A stretch of 64,000 nt of DNA from UBA8437 sp964646205 (GCA_964646205.1 CAZYAZ010000009.1:43577-107576); one strand, 5' to 3'; counted from the stretch's first letter, positions 44,820 to 54,133 are shown. The notes: generated by a model from the letters alone, not told the origin. Made by a program: numbers and translations.

Positions 44820-45533
44820 ATGGACCCGACAGCGAATTCTCCTTCGGCTTGGGATGATCTGTTGAAGGCATTCCAGCCCTCTACTGTGCCCAACGCCCCC
44901 GCGGTTTTCTCCATCGCGGTGTACATGATTATTGGCGGGCTGCTGACGCTGTACATCCGCTTCCTCTACCGACGCTGCAACTCGTCGTTTTCCGGATCGG
45001 ACTCAGTCGCACGGATCTTCCCGTTGCTGACCATGGTGACCATCGGAGTGATCGCTGTCGTCAAATCGTCTCTGGCCCTCTCGCTGGGACTTGTCGGCAC
45101 CCTGTCCATCGTCCGTTTTCGAGTCGCTATCAAAGAGCCCGAGGAACTGGTCTACTTGTTCCTGTGCATCGGGATTGGCCTGGCCCTGGGAGCCGAGCAA
45201 CCCGTGCTTGCCGTGGCCCAGGTCATCGTGATCACGGCATTCGTCCTGGGGATTCACCTCACGACCCGGACCAGGCATCGGCAAAGCTTGCTGCTGACCA
45301 TTACCGGCGACTCACACAAGCAGTTCAACGACACCGACACGGGCGTGATCTCCGTCGTCAACGAACTCATCGATCGCTACACGCTCCAACGGCTCGATCT
45401 CGAACAGGAACGCGGCCAGATGCGAATCGCCATCAACAGTGGTGACACGAACACGTCGGACCTGGTTGCCAGTCTTCGCGAACGCCTGCCCGAGTGCGAA
45501 TTCTCCTACGTCAACCTCGAATCAACGCTGTAG
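44820..45533 (+). CDS. DUF4956 membrane protein
   Basis: A 237-residue protein with about four membrane helices (roughly 30-50, 68-88, 90-105 and 110-145) and a soluble C-terminal domain (about 155-237). The family core SLGLVGTLSIVRFRVAIKEPEELVYLF is present in the middle (about 88-115), with the conserved RFR and KEPEE charges at the membrane edge. DUF4956 genes recur next to VTC-type polyphosphate polymerase genes, as here, where the polymerase follows after 2 bases. The likely role is as membrane partner of the polymerase, perhaps anchoring or translocating polyphosphate, but this is inference. The first gene of a three-gene operon. Confidence 0.87.
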   Translation: MDPTANSPSAWDDLLKAFQPSTVPNAPAVFSIAVYMIIGGLLTLYIRFLYRRCNSSFSGSDSVARIFPLLTMVTIGVIAVVKSSLALSLGLVGTLSIVRFRVAIKEPEELVYLFLCIGIGLALGAEQPVLAVAQVIVITAFVLGIHLTTRTRHRQSLLLTITGDSHKQFNDTDTGVISVVNELIDRYTLQRLDLEQERGQMRIAINSGDTNTSDLVASLRERLPECEFSYVNLESTL

Positions 45534-45535
45534 CC

Positions 45536-46312
45536 ATGAGTCTCACGACAGCTCCTGCGAACGACTCCCTGGCGGCATTCCCCAAGTCGGCCTTTCGCCT
45601 GGTCGAGGGTGATGGACCACGAGCCGACCTGGCCCGGAGACAGGAAGTCAAGTTCGTGGCTCCGCACGCCGACGTGGTAACTCTGCGAAAACTGCTGGAG
45701 GGCAATGGCCGCCGGCTGGTCCACAACAACGACAATGTCTCGACCGTCCGCAGCATCTACTTCGACGATGTGCAACTCTCGGCCTGCCACGCCAACATCG
45801 GTGGACATGGGATTCGTCACAAGGCCCGGCTCCGGTGGTACGATTCGTTGGCTCCGCAGCAACAGGTGTTCCTGGAAATCAAGTGGCGCAACAACCGGAT
45901 CACCGGCAAACACCGCTACGAACTCGAGGTGCAGCAACCGCTGATGGAACTGAGCTACCGGGAGATCATCGATGGGCTGATCAATGTCTCCCCGACAGAG
46001 CATCTCGCCGAACTGCTGGGAAGCTCCGATCCGATCGTGATCGTCGAGTACAAGCGTGAGCATTTCGCCGCCAGGTTTGCCCCGCTGCGAGTCACTCTGG
46101 ACTACGACCTCGTCTTTTACGACCAGACCGGCAAGAAACATATCTCCACCGCATTCCCACTCACCATGGCCGACTCGGTGCTGATCGAGGGCAAAGGCCC
46201 TCCCGGTTGCGAGCAGGACGTCCGCGAATTTCTGTATCCATTGGCACCCCGCATCAGCCCGTTCTCCAAGTACTTCCACGGCTGTCAGCATCTGGGACTT
46301 GTCTACGAGTGA
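45536..46312 (+). CDS. VTC-domain polyphosphate polymerase
   Basis: A 258-residue VTC-domain protein starting at ATG 45536, 2 bases after the DUF4956 stop. Motifs of the tunnel-shaped catalytic domain are visible: RQEVKFVAP (35-43), SIYFDD (73-78), HKARLRWYD (95-103), LEIKWRNN (113-120), VEYKREHF, LDYDLVFY and a C-terminal SKYFHGCQHL. The Arg/Lys residues lining the tunnel and the acidic residues for the metal are present, so it is probably active. Yeast Vtc4 makes polyphosphate from ATP; bacterial stand-alone VTC proteins are presumed to do the same in the cytoplasm at the membrane. It is followed 45 bases later by the CotH-ankyrin gene. Confidence 0.88.
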   Translation: MSLTTAPANDSLAAFPKSAFRLVEGDGPRADLARRQEVKFVAPHADVVTLRKLLEGNGRRLVHNNDNVSTVRSIYFDDVQLSACHANIGGHGIRHKARLRWYDSLAPQQQVFLEIKWRNNRITGKHRYELEVQQPLMELSYREIIDGLINVSPTEHLAELLGSSDPIVIVEYKREHFAARFAPLRVTLDYDLVFYDQTGKKHISTAFPLTMADSVLIEGKGPPGCEQDVREFLYPLAPRISPFSKYFHGCQHLGLVYE

Positions 46313-46357
46313 GCCGCTGGCGAAGATCTTTGAAGCTTCCTATCAAAGAGATCTCCA

Positions 46358-48778
46358 ATGGCCGCGCCGATAACCGATGGTCCACCGCAAGAAGTGAAGC
46401 CCACTCACAATCTTGGGACCAACCTGCTCTATTACCTCGTCCCGCTGGTCGTCGTCTCGGGACTGTGTATTGGCGGTTATTTTCTGGTGAAATCGGTTAA
46501 CGACACTCCGGTGTCCGAATCGCCGACGCCCGAGATCGCGGCGACAACACCACCGGTCGATCCGCCAGATCCGCCAACTCCCCAGGTCGAACTGTTTCCG
46601 ACCGATCGGGTGATGGATGTGCAGATCACCGTCGACGACAAAGACTGGAACAAGATCCGGTTCCAGACACGCAACATCTTCGAGGTGCTTCAGACAAAGC
46701 GGAAATACGAGCAGATCCCGTCTCCCTACGTCTACGTCCCGGCCAAGGTGACAATCGACGGGGTCGAATATCCCGAGGTCGGACTCCGCAAGAAGGGATT
46801 CATCGGATCGCAGAACTCCACTCGTCCGTCCCTGAAGGTCAAGCTGAACTACGTCAACAAGTCCGCCCAGGTTGGCGGCCTGACCAACCTGACTTTCAAC
46901 AACAACAACCAGGACATCACCCTGATGAGCCAGGTGATGGGGTACGCCTTCTTCAATGCCAACGGCACACCCGCACCACGGTGCAGCTACGCCCGCATCA
47001 GCGTCAACGGCAAGCCAGTCGGTCTCTACACTCACGTCGAGACAGTTCGCAAAACAGTGCTGGAACGGGGTTTTGGGAACACAACCGGCACGCTGTACGA
47101 GGGCACGGTGGTCGACTTTTTCGACGACTGGCAGAACAGCTTCGAATTGAAGATCGGCACGCCCGAATCGGACCAGAAAAGCCGCGAGAAGATGAAACGG
47201 TTGATCGAGGTCCTGAAACGGCCCACGCCCGCTGCAACCGAAACTCCCGAGACCAAAAAACAGGGCGAGGAACTCCAGGCGGCGATCGGCGAACTGGTTG
47301 ACCTCGATTCGTTCTACACCTACTGGGCCATCGAAAGCCTGCTGGGTTTTTGGGACGGTTACACCGCCAACGCCAACAACTTCTTTATCTACGACAACCC
47401 GACCACCAACAAGTTCCACTTCATGCCGTGGGGTGGGGATTGCATGTTCGAGAAAAAAAGCAAGCTCCGCGTTGACCCGCGTGCTCCGCTCTCGGTCAAG
47501 ACAAAGGGACTCATCGCCCACAAGCTCTACCAGATCCCCGCGGCCCGGGAACGGTACGCCAGCACGCTAAAACAGATCATGGAGACGCACTGGAAAGAAG
47601 ACACCTTGCTGGCCGAGACACAGCGAATCGAGTCACTGGTCAAAACTCTTATTCCACCAGAACAAGCTTCGAAGGTCCGATTTGATGGCATTCGACAGTT
47701 CATCCGCAATCGGCGAGGAGACATCGAACGCGAAACGGCCGATGGCATGCCGGTCTGGGCAGCCAAGCCGCAACCGCCCCCATTGCTCGCGATGCCCGGT
47801 GCCGGTGGAAGAAAACAGGACACCAACACCATCTTCTATGCCGCCAAGACCGGCAAGATCGACCAGATCAAGCAGTTCCTCGCAAAGAAGGTCGACATCA
47901 ATGGCTTCGATGAAGGTGGAACCACAGCCCTGTCGCACGCTGTCCTGGCAGGAAAAACCGAGGCTGTCGGGTTCCTGATCGCGCAGGGTGCCGATGCAAC
48001 CCTCTCCAACCGCGACGGCAACACCGTCCTTCATGGAGCCGCGTTCCTGGGTCGCCACCAGATCGCACGGATGCTTCTCGACGGCGGGGCCAAGCCGAAC
48101 GCCAGAAACAACAAGGGAGAAACCCCGCTGGATTCGTGTTCACCTCCATGGAGTGACCAGATCCAGGGCTTCGTCCAGTTCATTGCCGGACTGTTGCAGA
48201 TCAGCGTCGACATGGACCAGGTGCGGTCCGGTCGCCCCCAGGTCGTCGCGATTCTTCGAGAGCATGGTGGCCTGTCGGGCGCCGAGGTGGCGGACCGGAA
48301 AAAAATGGATCTCTGGCAGGCGGCCAGGGCCGGCAAACTCTCGACCCTGAAAAAACGGCTGGACAAAATCAAGGATGTCAACGCACTGGATGGCAAGGGA
48401 ATCAGTCCCCTGTCCTGGGCCGTGATGGCTGGCAAATCCAAGGCCGCCAAGCTGTTGATCGACCGGGGTGCCAACGTGAATCAGAAGAACCGCGACGGCA
48501 GCACTCCCCTGCATGCCGCTGCGTTTCTCGGGCAACTCGAACTGGTCACGTTGTTGCTCGAGCACAAGGCCGACATCAATTCTCGAAATGGCCAGGACGA
48601 AACCCCGCTGGGAACAGTGGCTCCGGCTTGGAACAGCGGTGTCCGCCAGGTGACCCAGATCTACGCCCGCCTGTTGCAACTGAAAATCGATATCGAGGCC
48701 ATCAAGGCCGCCCGACCGAAAATCGCCGCCTTGCTCACAAAAAGCGGTGGCAAGCTGGGTTCAGAACTGGCCAAGTGA
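46358..48778 (+). CDS. CotH-type kinase fused to ankyrin modules, membrane-anchored
   Basis: An 806-residue protein. It has a single membrane helix at about 21-45 with a short cytoplasmic N-terminus, a Pro-rich stem (50-77), a CotH-kinase-like domain (about 80-465), and two ankyrin modules (about 490-640 and 650-797). CotH motifs: KKGFIGSQNSTRPSLKVKLN (145-164), GLYTHVE (222-228), WDGYTANANNFFIYDN (332-347) and FMPWGGDCMF (355-364). Each ankyrin module ends in the same AGLLQ-type segment as the neighbouring lipoprotein (GLLQISVD 611-618; RLLQLKID 771-778). CotH proteins are atypical protein kinases known from spore coats. Here the domain would face the periplasm, and the operon places it with polyphosphate synthesis. 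Fusion to ankyrin modules is unusual as far as I know. Confidence 0.85.
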   Translation: MAAPITDGPPQEVKPTHNLGTNLLYYLVPLVVVSGLCIGGYFLVKSVNDTPVSESPTPEIAATTPPVDPPDPPTPQVELFPTDRVMDVQITVDDKDWNKIRFQTRNIFEVLQTKRKYEQIPSPYVYVPAKVTIDGVEYPEVGLRKKGFIGSQNSTRPSLKVKLNYVNKSAQVGGLTNLTFNNNNQDITLMSQVMGYAFFNANGTPAPRCSYARISVNGKPVGLYTHVETVRKTVLERGFGNTTGTLYEGTVVDFFDDWQNSFELKIGTPESDQKSREKMKRLIEVLKRPTPAATETPETKKQGEELQAAIGELVDLDSFYTYWAIESLLGFWDGYTANANNFFIYDNPTTNKFHFMPWGGDCMFEKKSKLRVDPRAPLSVKTKGLIAHKLYQIPAARERYASTLKQIMETHWKEDTLLAETQRIESLVKTLIPPEQASKVRFDGIRQFIRNRRGDIERETADGMPVWAAKPQPPPLLAMPGAGGRKQDTNTIFYAAKTGKIDQIKQFLAKKVDINGFDEGGTTALSHAVLAGKTEAVGFLIAQGADATLSNRDGNTVLHGAAFLGRHQIARMLLDGGAKPNARNNKGETPLDSCSPPWSDQIQGFVQFIAGLLQISVDMDQVRSGRPQVVAILREHGGLSGAEVADRKKMDLWQAARAGKLSTLKKRLDKIKDVNALDGKGISPLSWAVMAGKSKAAKLLIDRGANVNQKNRDGSTPLHAAAFLGQLELVTLLLEHKADINSRNGQDETPLGTVAPAWNSGVRQVTQIYARLLQLKIDIEAIKAARPKIAALLTKSGGKLGSELAK
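47825..48748 (+). repeat. Two ankyrin modules homologous to those of the divergent lipoprotein
   Basis: Residues about 490-640 and 650-797 of the CotH fusion. Both have NRDG-type ankyrin turns (SNRDGNTVLHGAAFLGR and QKNRDGSTPLHAAAFLGQ) and end in the AGLLQ-type segment. They match the lipoprotein modules at 42526-44316 unit for unit. Confidence 0.75.
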
Positions 48779-49029
48779 TGGGTCGCCCAGCACGATGACG
48801 TCATCAGACATCTTTCCGCAACGGTGCATCGAGTTCTCTCAACGGCCAGGACACCGCCCCGTCCGACTGCAGAGACCCGCACCATTGTGTTGGGCAAGCC
48901 GTTTTCGGCCAATCACAAGGGACCACAACCCACATCAGCTTGTCACAGAACGCCACTCAAGCTAGAAACTCATGCCCAAGGTGGTAAAACAATGTTGTTC
49001 AGGTTCGCTGCCCTAAGGACGACTCTCAG

Positions 49030-50136
49030 GTGAAGTTCGCTCAACCCGACGACGCATTCTTGACCGTGCTACGGCAGCGTGTGGACGACCTGTTCAACAG
49101 CACCGGACGCCGTCGCCGTGACTGTGCCGCGATGTACACCAAGACCCTGGTGATTGCCATCTGGTTTGCGGCCTCCTACGCGGCGCTGGTTTTCCTGGCC
49201 GCCACCTGGTGGCAGGCCGTGCCACTGGCCATCTCGCTCGGTTTGGCAATGGCCTCGATCGGGTTCAATATCCAGCACGATGGAGCCCACTCGGCCTATT
49301 CCAACCACAAGTGGGTCAACAGCCTCATGGCCATGTCCCTGGATCTCCTGGGTGGGAGTTCCTTTTACTGGAAGAAGACCCACAACCAGGTCCATCATTC
49401 CTACACCAACATCACCGGCCACGATGGTGACATCGACATGGGAGCCCTCGGCCGCCTGTCACCTCACCAGCAAGCACGACGGTTTCACCGGATCCAGCAC
49501 CTGTACCTGTGGGTGCTGTATGGCTTTCTGCCATTCAAATGGCAGTTCTACGACGACATCCGAGGTGTGCTGACAGGTCGGATCGGATTCAACCAGTTCG
49601 CCCGACCACGCGGACGTCACCTGGCAGTATTTGTCGGAGGAAAACTGCTGTTTGTGTCACTGGCGCTGGTCATCCCGCTGATGTTTCACGCGTGGTACAC
49701 CGTGCTGCTGTTCTTCTTTACCGCATCATTCGTCCAGGGCCTGACACTCAGTATCGTCTTCCAGTTGGCGCATTGTCTGGAAGAAGCAGATTTCCCGATT
49801 CCGCCCGGCGACACTGGCCAGATCGAAAAGGCCTGGGCTGTTCACCAGGTCGAAACGACGGTGAATTTTGCCCCCCGCAGTCGCGTGGTCACCTGGTTCA
49901 CCGGCAGCCTGAACCACCAAATAGAACACCATCTCTTCCCACAAATCTGCCACGTCAACTACCCGGCGATCTCCGAGTTGATGGAAGAAACGTGTCGCGA
50001 CTTCGGCGTGCGGTACGTGGCCCACAACTCGGTCTGGTCCGCCGTGCGGGCCCACTACCGGTGGCTGCGACAAATGGGCCGTCCGGACAGCCTGGTCGCC
50101 GATCTCAATGTCAACAGCCCGGTTGCAACCGGCTGA
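49030..50136 (+). CDS. Membrane fatty acid desaturase
   Basis: A 368-residue desaturase with the three histidine boxes that hold the di-iron centre: HDGAH (83-87), HNQVHH (118-123) and QIEHH (297-301). The third box with Gln in place of the first His is typical of front-end (delta-5/delta-6-like) and related acyl-lipid desaturases. About four membrane helices are visible. There is no fused cytochrome b5 domain, so electrons must come from a separate carrier. It starts at GTG 49030 (MKFAQPDDAF) with AAGGA somewhat far upstream. The 251 bases before it hold no gene. It adjusts membrane lipid unsaturation and is unlikely to be part of the CotH operon. Confidence 0.88.
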   Translation: MKFAQPDDAFLTVLRQRVDDLFNSTGRRRRDCAAMYTKTLVIAIWFAASYAALVFLAATWWQAVPLAISLGLAMASIGFNIQHDGAHSAYSNHKWVNSLMAMSLDLLGGSSFYWKKTHNQVHHSYTNITGHDGDIDMGALGRLSPHQQARRFHRIQHLYLWVLYGFLPFKWQFYDDIRGVLTGRIGFNQFARPRGRHLAVFVGGKLLFVSLALVIPLMFHAWYTVLLFFFTASFVQGLTLSIVFQLAHCLEEADFPIPPGDTGQIEKAWAVHQVETTVNFAPRSRVVTWFTGSLNHQIEHHLFPQICHVNYPAISELMEETCRDFGVRYVAHNSVWSAVRAHYRWLRQMGRPDSLVADLNVNSPVATG

Positions 50137-50303
50137 ACCAGTTGCCGCAGCAACCGGCGCATTCTCCACCGGTTTGTCCTCCCTGCTCGACCGCATGAGG
50201 TCGCCACGCAACCGGTCGGACTAACCAATTTTGTTCTCCGGCAGTCGCTGGTACAGTCTACAGGTGACGCCCATCGCCTCCGGATTGGTGAACGGCAACC
50301 AAA

Positions 50304-52649
50304 ATGTTTTTCTGGATGCAGTTCCAGTTGCTCATTCCATCACCATTGTCGTCAGTTCTGCAGCGTCCTGTGGTGCCAACAGTTGTCATCCTGTTGATGG
50401 GACTGTTGTGTGACGGTGCACAGGCCGACGACCTCGATTTCGCCCGCGATATCCGGCCGTTGCTCTCCGATGCCTGCTACAACTGCCACGGCCCGGATGC
50501 CAAAGCCCGCCAGGCTGATCTGCGACTGGACCAGCGGGCGGCGACGCTCGAGTCCAGGGTCCTGTCATCGGGAAAAATGCTGGCGAGACTCACCAGCAAT
50601 GACCCGGACACGCGGATGCCTCCCGCAGATTCCATCCGCGTCCTGCGACCCCGCGACCGGGCCACGTTGGTGAAATGGCTCAAGAGCGGCGCACCGTGGC
50701 CCCGCAATGATCGCCACTGGGCATTCACGACACCGGTACGACCTGAACGACCGGAGGTGGGGACTCCGGGTTGGTCTCGCAACGCCATCGATGACTTCGT
50801 CCTGGCGCGGCTGCAGCGTGAGCAGTTGACACCGGCCCCGGAGGCCGACCGGACCACGCTTCTGAGGCGGGTGACCTTCGACCTGACCGGACTTCCCCCC
50901 TCACTGGAAGAACTGGACGCCTTCCTGGCCGACCGCTCACCGCAGGCGTACGAGGCAGCCGTCGAGCGACTGCTCGATTCGCCACGTTACGGAGAACACA
51001 TGGCCGTCGACTGGCTTGAGGCTTCGCGTTACGCCGACACCGACGGTTACCAGAATGACCGCATCCGTTACATGTGGGTCTGGCGGGACTGGCTGATCCG
51101 GTCACTGAATCACAACATGCCCTTCGACCGATTTGTCGTCGAGCAGATGGCGGGCGACCTTCTGCCGGACCGGAACTTCTACACTCAGGTCGCAACCGGT
51201 TTCAATCGGAACCATCGCATCAACTCCGAGGGTGGATCGATTCCAGACGAGTGGATCGTGGAATATGTGGCCGACCGGGTCGAGACGATGGGGACCCTGT
51301 TTCTCGGACTCACGCTGACATGCTCGCGATGTCACGACCACAAGTACGACCCGATCAAGCAAAAGGACTTCTACAGGTTTTTCGCGTTTTTCAACACCAT
51401 CGCCGAGGCCGGCCTGGGCCCCAACAACGGCAACAGCCCACCATTCATCAAGGTGCCCAAGAACTGGCCGGAATTGACCGGACCGGATGCCAGGTTCGTG
51501 GTGCCAATGCCTCCCAAAATCAACGTGACACAAACCTCCGTGCCCCGTCCTCAGTCCGGTGCCCCGAACACGGTCATGGTGCTGCACGAATCCAAGACAC
51601 CACGCCCCACCTACCGGCTCGAACGGGGCCAGTACGACCACCCGGACAAGTCAGAGAAACTGCAGCCGACCACGCCTGCTGTGCTCGGCCGCTGGGACAA
51701 AAGCTGGCCAGCCAATCGACTGGGACTGGCAAGATGGCTGACCAATCCCCGGCATCCACTGACGGCCCGGGTGACCGTCAATCGACTCTGGCAACATCAC
51801 TTTGGACTGGGCCTGGTCAAGACCAGCGACAATTTCGGTGTCCAGGGAGAACTGCCCAGCCACCCCGATCTGCTCGACTGGTTGGCAACCGAATTCGTTC
51901 ACAACGGTTGGAACCTGAAGGAACTCCACAAGCTGATCGTCTGCAGTGCCACGTACCGCCAGGTCTCCGGGGGCACCGTTGTCGCTCACCGTCGCGATCC
52001 GGAAAATCGCCTGCTCGCCCGTGGCCCCAGGAAACGACTGACCCCCTATTCGGTTCGTGATGCGGCCTTGTTCGTCAGCGGCTTGCTGGTGGAAAAGACA
52101 GGGGGCCCCTCGGTCCGGCCCTACATGCCACCGGGCATCTGGAAAAGCATCTCCAACGCCAGGTACCGCCAGGACAAGGGAGAGAAACTGTACCGACGCA
52201 GCATGTACACCTACTGGCGGCGTACGGTGCCCCCTCCCATGATGATGGCCTTCAATGCCGCCGCCCGCGAGACTTGCGTCGTCCGCACCGATCAGACGAC
52301 CACGCCGCTGCAAGCTCTGACAATGATGAACAACATCACTTTTGTGGAAGCCGCCAGGTGTCTTGCCGAGAGAGTGCTCCGGGATTCCCGACTCTCATCA
52401 CGCCGACGCCTCCACAACGCATTCCGTATGGTGACCAGTCGCCGACCACGGCCCGAGGAACTGGACCGGTTGCAGGCGGACCTGCAGTACTACCAGAAAC
52501 ACTTTCGAGACAACCCGAAAGCGGCGACCAGGCTGCTGGCCATCGGCGAGCGGCGGCCCGACCCGGCCGTCAACACGACCCGGCTGGCCGCTTTCACCCT
52601 GGTCACCAACACGATCATGAACCTCGACGAAGCCATCATGGAGAACTGA
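50304..52649 (+). CDS. Cytochrome c - DUF1549 - DUF1553 protein, secreted
   Basis: A 781-residue protein of the standard planctomycete PSCyt1-PSD1 type. A signal peptide ends near GAQADD (about residue 42). The cytochrome segment has CYNCHGPD (CxxCH at 58-62) with a downstream MPP ligand region (TRMPPADS). DUF1549 follows (about 150-360, with LTCSRCHDHKYDPI, a second CxxCH). DUF1553 covers about 470-770, with VNRLWQHHFGLGLV, QGELPSHPDLLDWLA and TTPLQALTMMN. It is probably heme-bearing and extracytoplasmic; the reaction is unknown. It lacks the MFS-like insert seen in the copy at 9793 and so serves as a local comparison. The DUF1501 partner starts 1 base after its stop. Confidence 0.9.
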   Translation: MFFWMQFQLLIPSPLSSVLQRPVVPTVVILLMGLLCDGAQADDLDFARDIRPLLSDACYNCHGPDAKARQADLRLDQRAATLESRVLSSGKMLARLTSNDPDTRMPPADSIRVLRPRDRATLVKWLKSGAPWPRNDRHWAFTTPVRPERPEVGTPGWSRNAIDDFVLARLQREQLTPAPEADRTTLLRRVTFDLTGLPPSLEELDAFLADRSPQAYEAAVERLLDSPRYGEHMAVDWLEASRYADTDGYQNDRIRYMWVWRDWLIRSLNHNMPFDRFVVEQMAGDLLPDRNFYTQVATGFNRNHRINSEGGSIPDEWIVEYVADRVETMGTLFLGLTLTCSRCHDHKYDPIKQKDFYRFFAFFNTIAEAGLGPNNGNSPPFIKVPKNWPELTGPDARFVVPMPPKINVTQTSVPRPQSGAPNTVMVLHESKTPRPTYRLERGQYDHPDKSEKLQPTTPAVLGRWDKSWPANRLGLARWLTNPRHPLTARVTVNRLWQHHFGLGLVKTSDNFGVQGELPSHPDLLDWLATEFVHNGWNLKELHKLIVCSATYRQVSGGTVVAHRRDPENRLLARGPRKRLTPYSVRDAALFVSGLLVEKTGGPSVRPYMPPGIWKSISNARYRQDKGEKLYRRSMYTYWRRTVPPPMMMAFNAAARETCVVRTDQTTTPLQALTMMNNITFVEAARCLAERVLRDSRLSSRRRLHNAFRMVTSRRPRPEELDRLQADLQYYQKHFRDNPKAATRLLAIGERRPDPAVNTTRLAAFTLVTNTIMNLDEAIMEN

Positions 52650-52650
52650 C

Positions 52651-54096
52651 GTGGCCGTGCCGGAGCAAATTGTCACCCAGCAGACCCGCCGCGCGTTTCT
52701 GGAACGCGGTACGCTGGGACTGGGAACGATGGCGGTGGCCTCACTGCTCCGCGCCGAACAACCCCGTCCAGCCGACATCCCCGGACCAACCGGTCTGCCC
52801 CATTTCGCTCCCAGGGCCCGCCGAGTGATCTATCTCTTCCAGTCGGGGGGGCCGGCGCAAATGGATCTCTTCGACTACAAGCCGGAACTGGCCCGTCGGT
52901 TTGGCCAGGAGGTGCCCCGGTCGGTCTACCCCGACGAACGCAAGACCACGATGACCTCGGGACAGAAGTCGTTCCCGGTCGCTCCCTCACGGTTCAAGTT
53001 CTCCCAGCACGGCCAGTCCGGCACCTGGCTGAGCGAACCGTTGAAACACCTCGCGACGATGATCGACGACGTGTGCGTGATCAAGAGCATGCACACCGGA
53101 GCGATCAACCACGATCCGGCTGCAACGATGTTCCAGACCGGGTCGGTCATCGCCGGCCGTCCCAGCATGGGGTCGTGGGTGAGTTACGGACTGGGCAGCG
53201 AGAACACCAACTTGCCCGCATTCGTCGCGCTGACTTCCAACGGGACGGCCAAGGCGGGCCAGCCGCTTTATGACCGTTTGTGGGGTGAGGGATTCCTGCC
53301 CGGCCGATTCCAGGGAGTCAAGTTTCGCGGTCAAGGCAATCCGATTCTCGACCTCTACAACCCAGAGGGTGTCGCTCGCGTTCACCGACGCCGGATGCTC
53401 GACACGCTCAATCGACTCAATCGGCAACAAGCCGGCCGCTTCAATGATCCGGCCGTTGCCACCCGCATCGCCCAGTACGAACTGGCCTTCCGCATGCAAA
53501 TGAGCGTGCCCGAGTTGATCGATCTCAGCAGCGAGCCCCGCCATGTTCTCGACATGTACGGCCCACAGGCCACCCGGGTCGGCAAGTACGCGTACAACTG
53601 CCTGCTGGCCCGTCGACTCGCCGAGCGCGGTGTCCGGTTCATTCAACTCTACCACCGGGGCTGGGATGCCCATCAAAATACCCCCAAGCAGGTTGCCGCC
53701 CAGTGTCGTGATACCGACCGAGCCACCACCGCACTGCTCCGGGACCTCAAGCAACGCGGCATGCTCCAGGACACCCTGGTTGTCTGGGGAGGCGAATTCG
53801 GACGCACCATCTACTGCCAGGGCAAGCTGACATCAAAAATCTACGGCCGCGACCATCATCCCAACTGCTTCAGCTACTGGATGGCTGGCGCTGGAATCCG
53901 TGGTGGTATGAGCTACGGCGAGACCGACGATTACAGCGTCAATGTCGCCGAGAATCCCGTCCATGTCCACGACCTGCAAGCCACCATCCTGCACCAGTTG
54001 GGCATCGATCACGAGCAGTTGACCTATCGCCACCAGGGCCGCGACTACCGGCTCACCGATGTCCACGGCCAGGTCGTACGGCCGATCCTGTCCTAG
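52651..54096 (+). CDS. DUF1501 domain protein
   Basis: A 481-residue DUF1501 protein starting at GTG 52651, one base after the upstream stop, with GGAG about 7 bases before the GTG. The N-terminus has TRRAFLERGTLGLGTMAVASLL, a Tat-like signal. Family blocks: LFQSGGPAQMDLFDYKPEL, SMHTGAINHDPAATMFQTG, VVWGGEFGRTIYCQG, GRDHHPNCFSYWMAGAG and a C-terminal HVHDLQATILHQLGIDH. It closely follows the pattern of the copy at 8304, which also follows a DUF1549/DUF1553 gene, so these two form one subgroup while the copies at 12969 and 14467 form another. It works with the upstream cytochrome protein. Confidence 0.9.
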   Translation: MAVPEQIVTQQTRRAFLERGTLGLGTMAVASLLRAEQPRPADIPGPTGLPHFAPRARRVIYLFQSGGPAQMDLFDYKPELARRFGQEVPRSVYPDERKTTMTSGQKSFPVAPSRFKFSQHGQSGTWLSEPLKHLATMIDDVCVIKSMHTGAINHDPAATMFQTGSVIAGRPSMGSWVSYGLGSENTNLPAFVALTSNGTAKAGQPLYDRLWGEGFLPGRFQGVKFRGQGNPILDLYNPEGVARVHRRRMLDTLNRLNRQQAGRFNDPAVATRIAQYELAFRMQMSVPELIDLSSEPRHVLDMYGPQATRVGKYAYNCLLARRLAERGVRFIQLYHRGWDAHQNTPKQVAAQCRDTDRATTALLRDLKQRGMLQDTLVVWGGEFGRTIYCQGKLTSKIYGRDHHPNCFSYWMAGAGIRGGMSYGETDDYSVNVAENPVHVHDLQATILHQLGIDHEQLTYRHQGRDYRLTDVHGQVVRPILS

Positions 54097-54133
54097 CCCG
54101 GCCAGGCAACGGCCCATTGCTCTTCCTGGGGAG

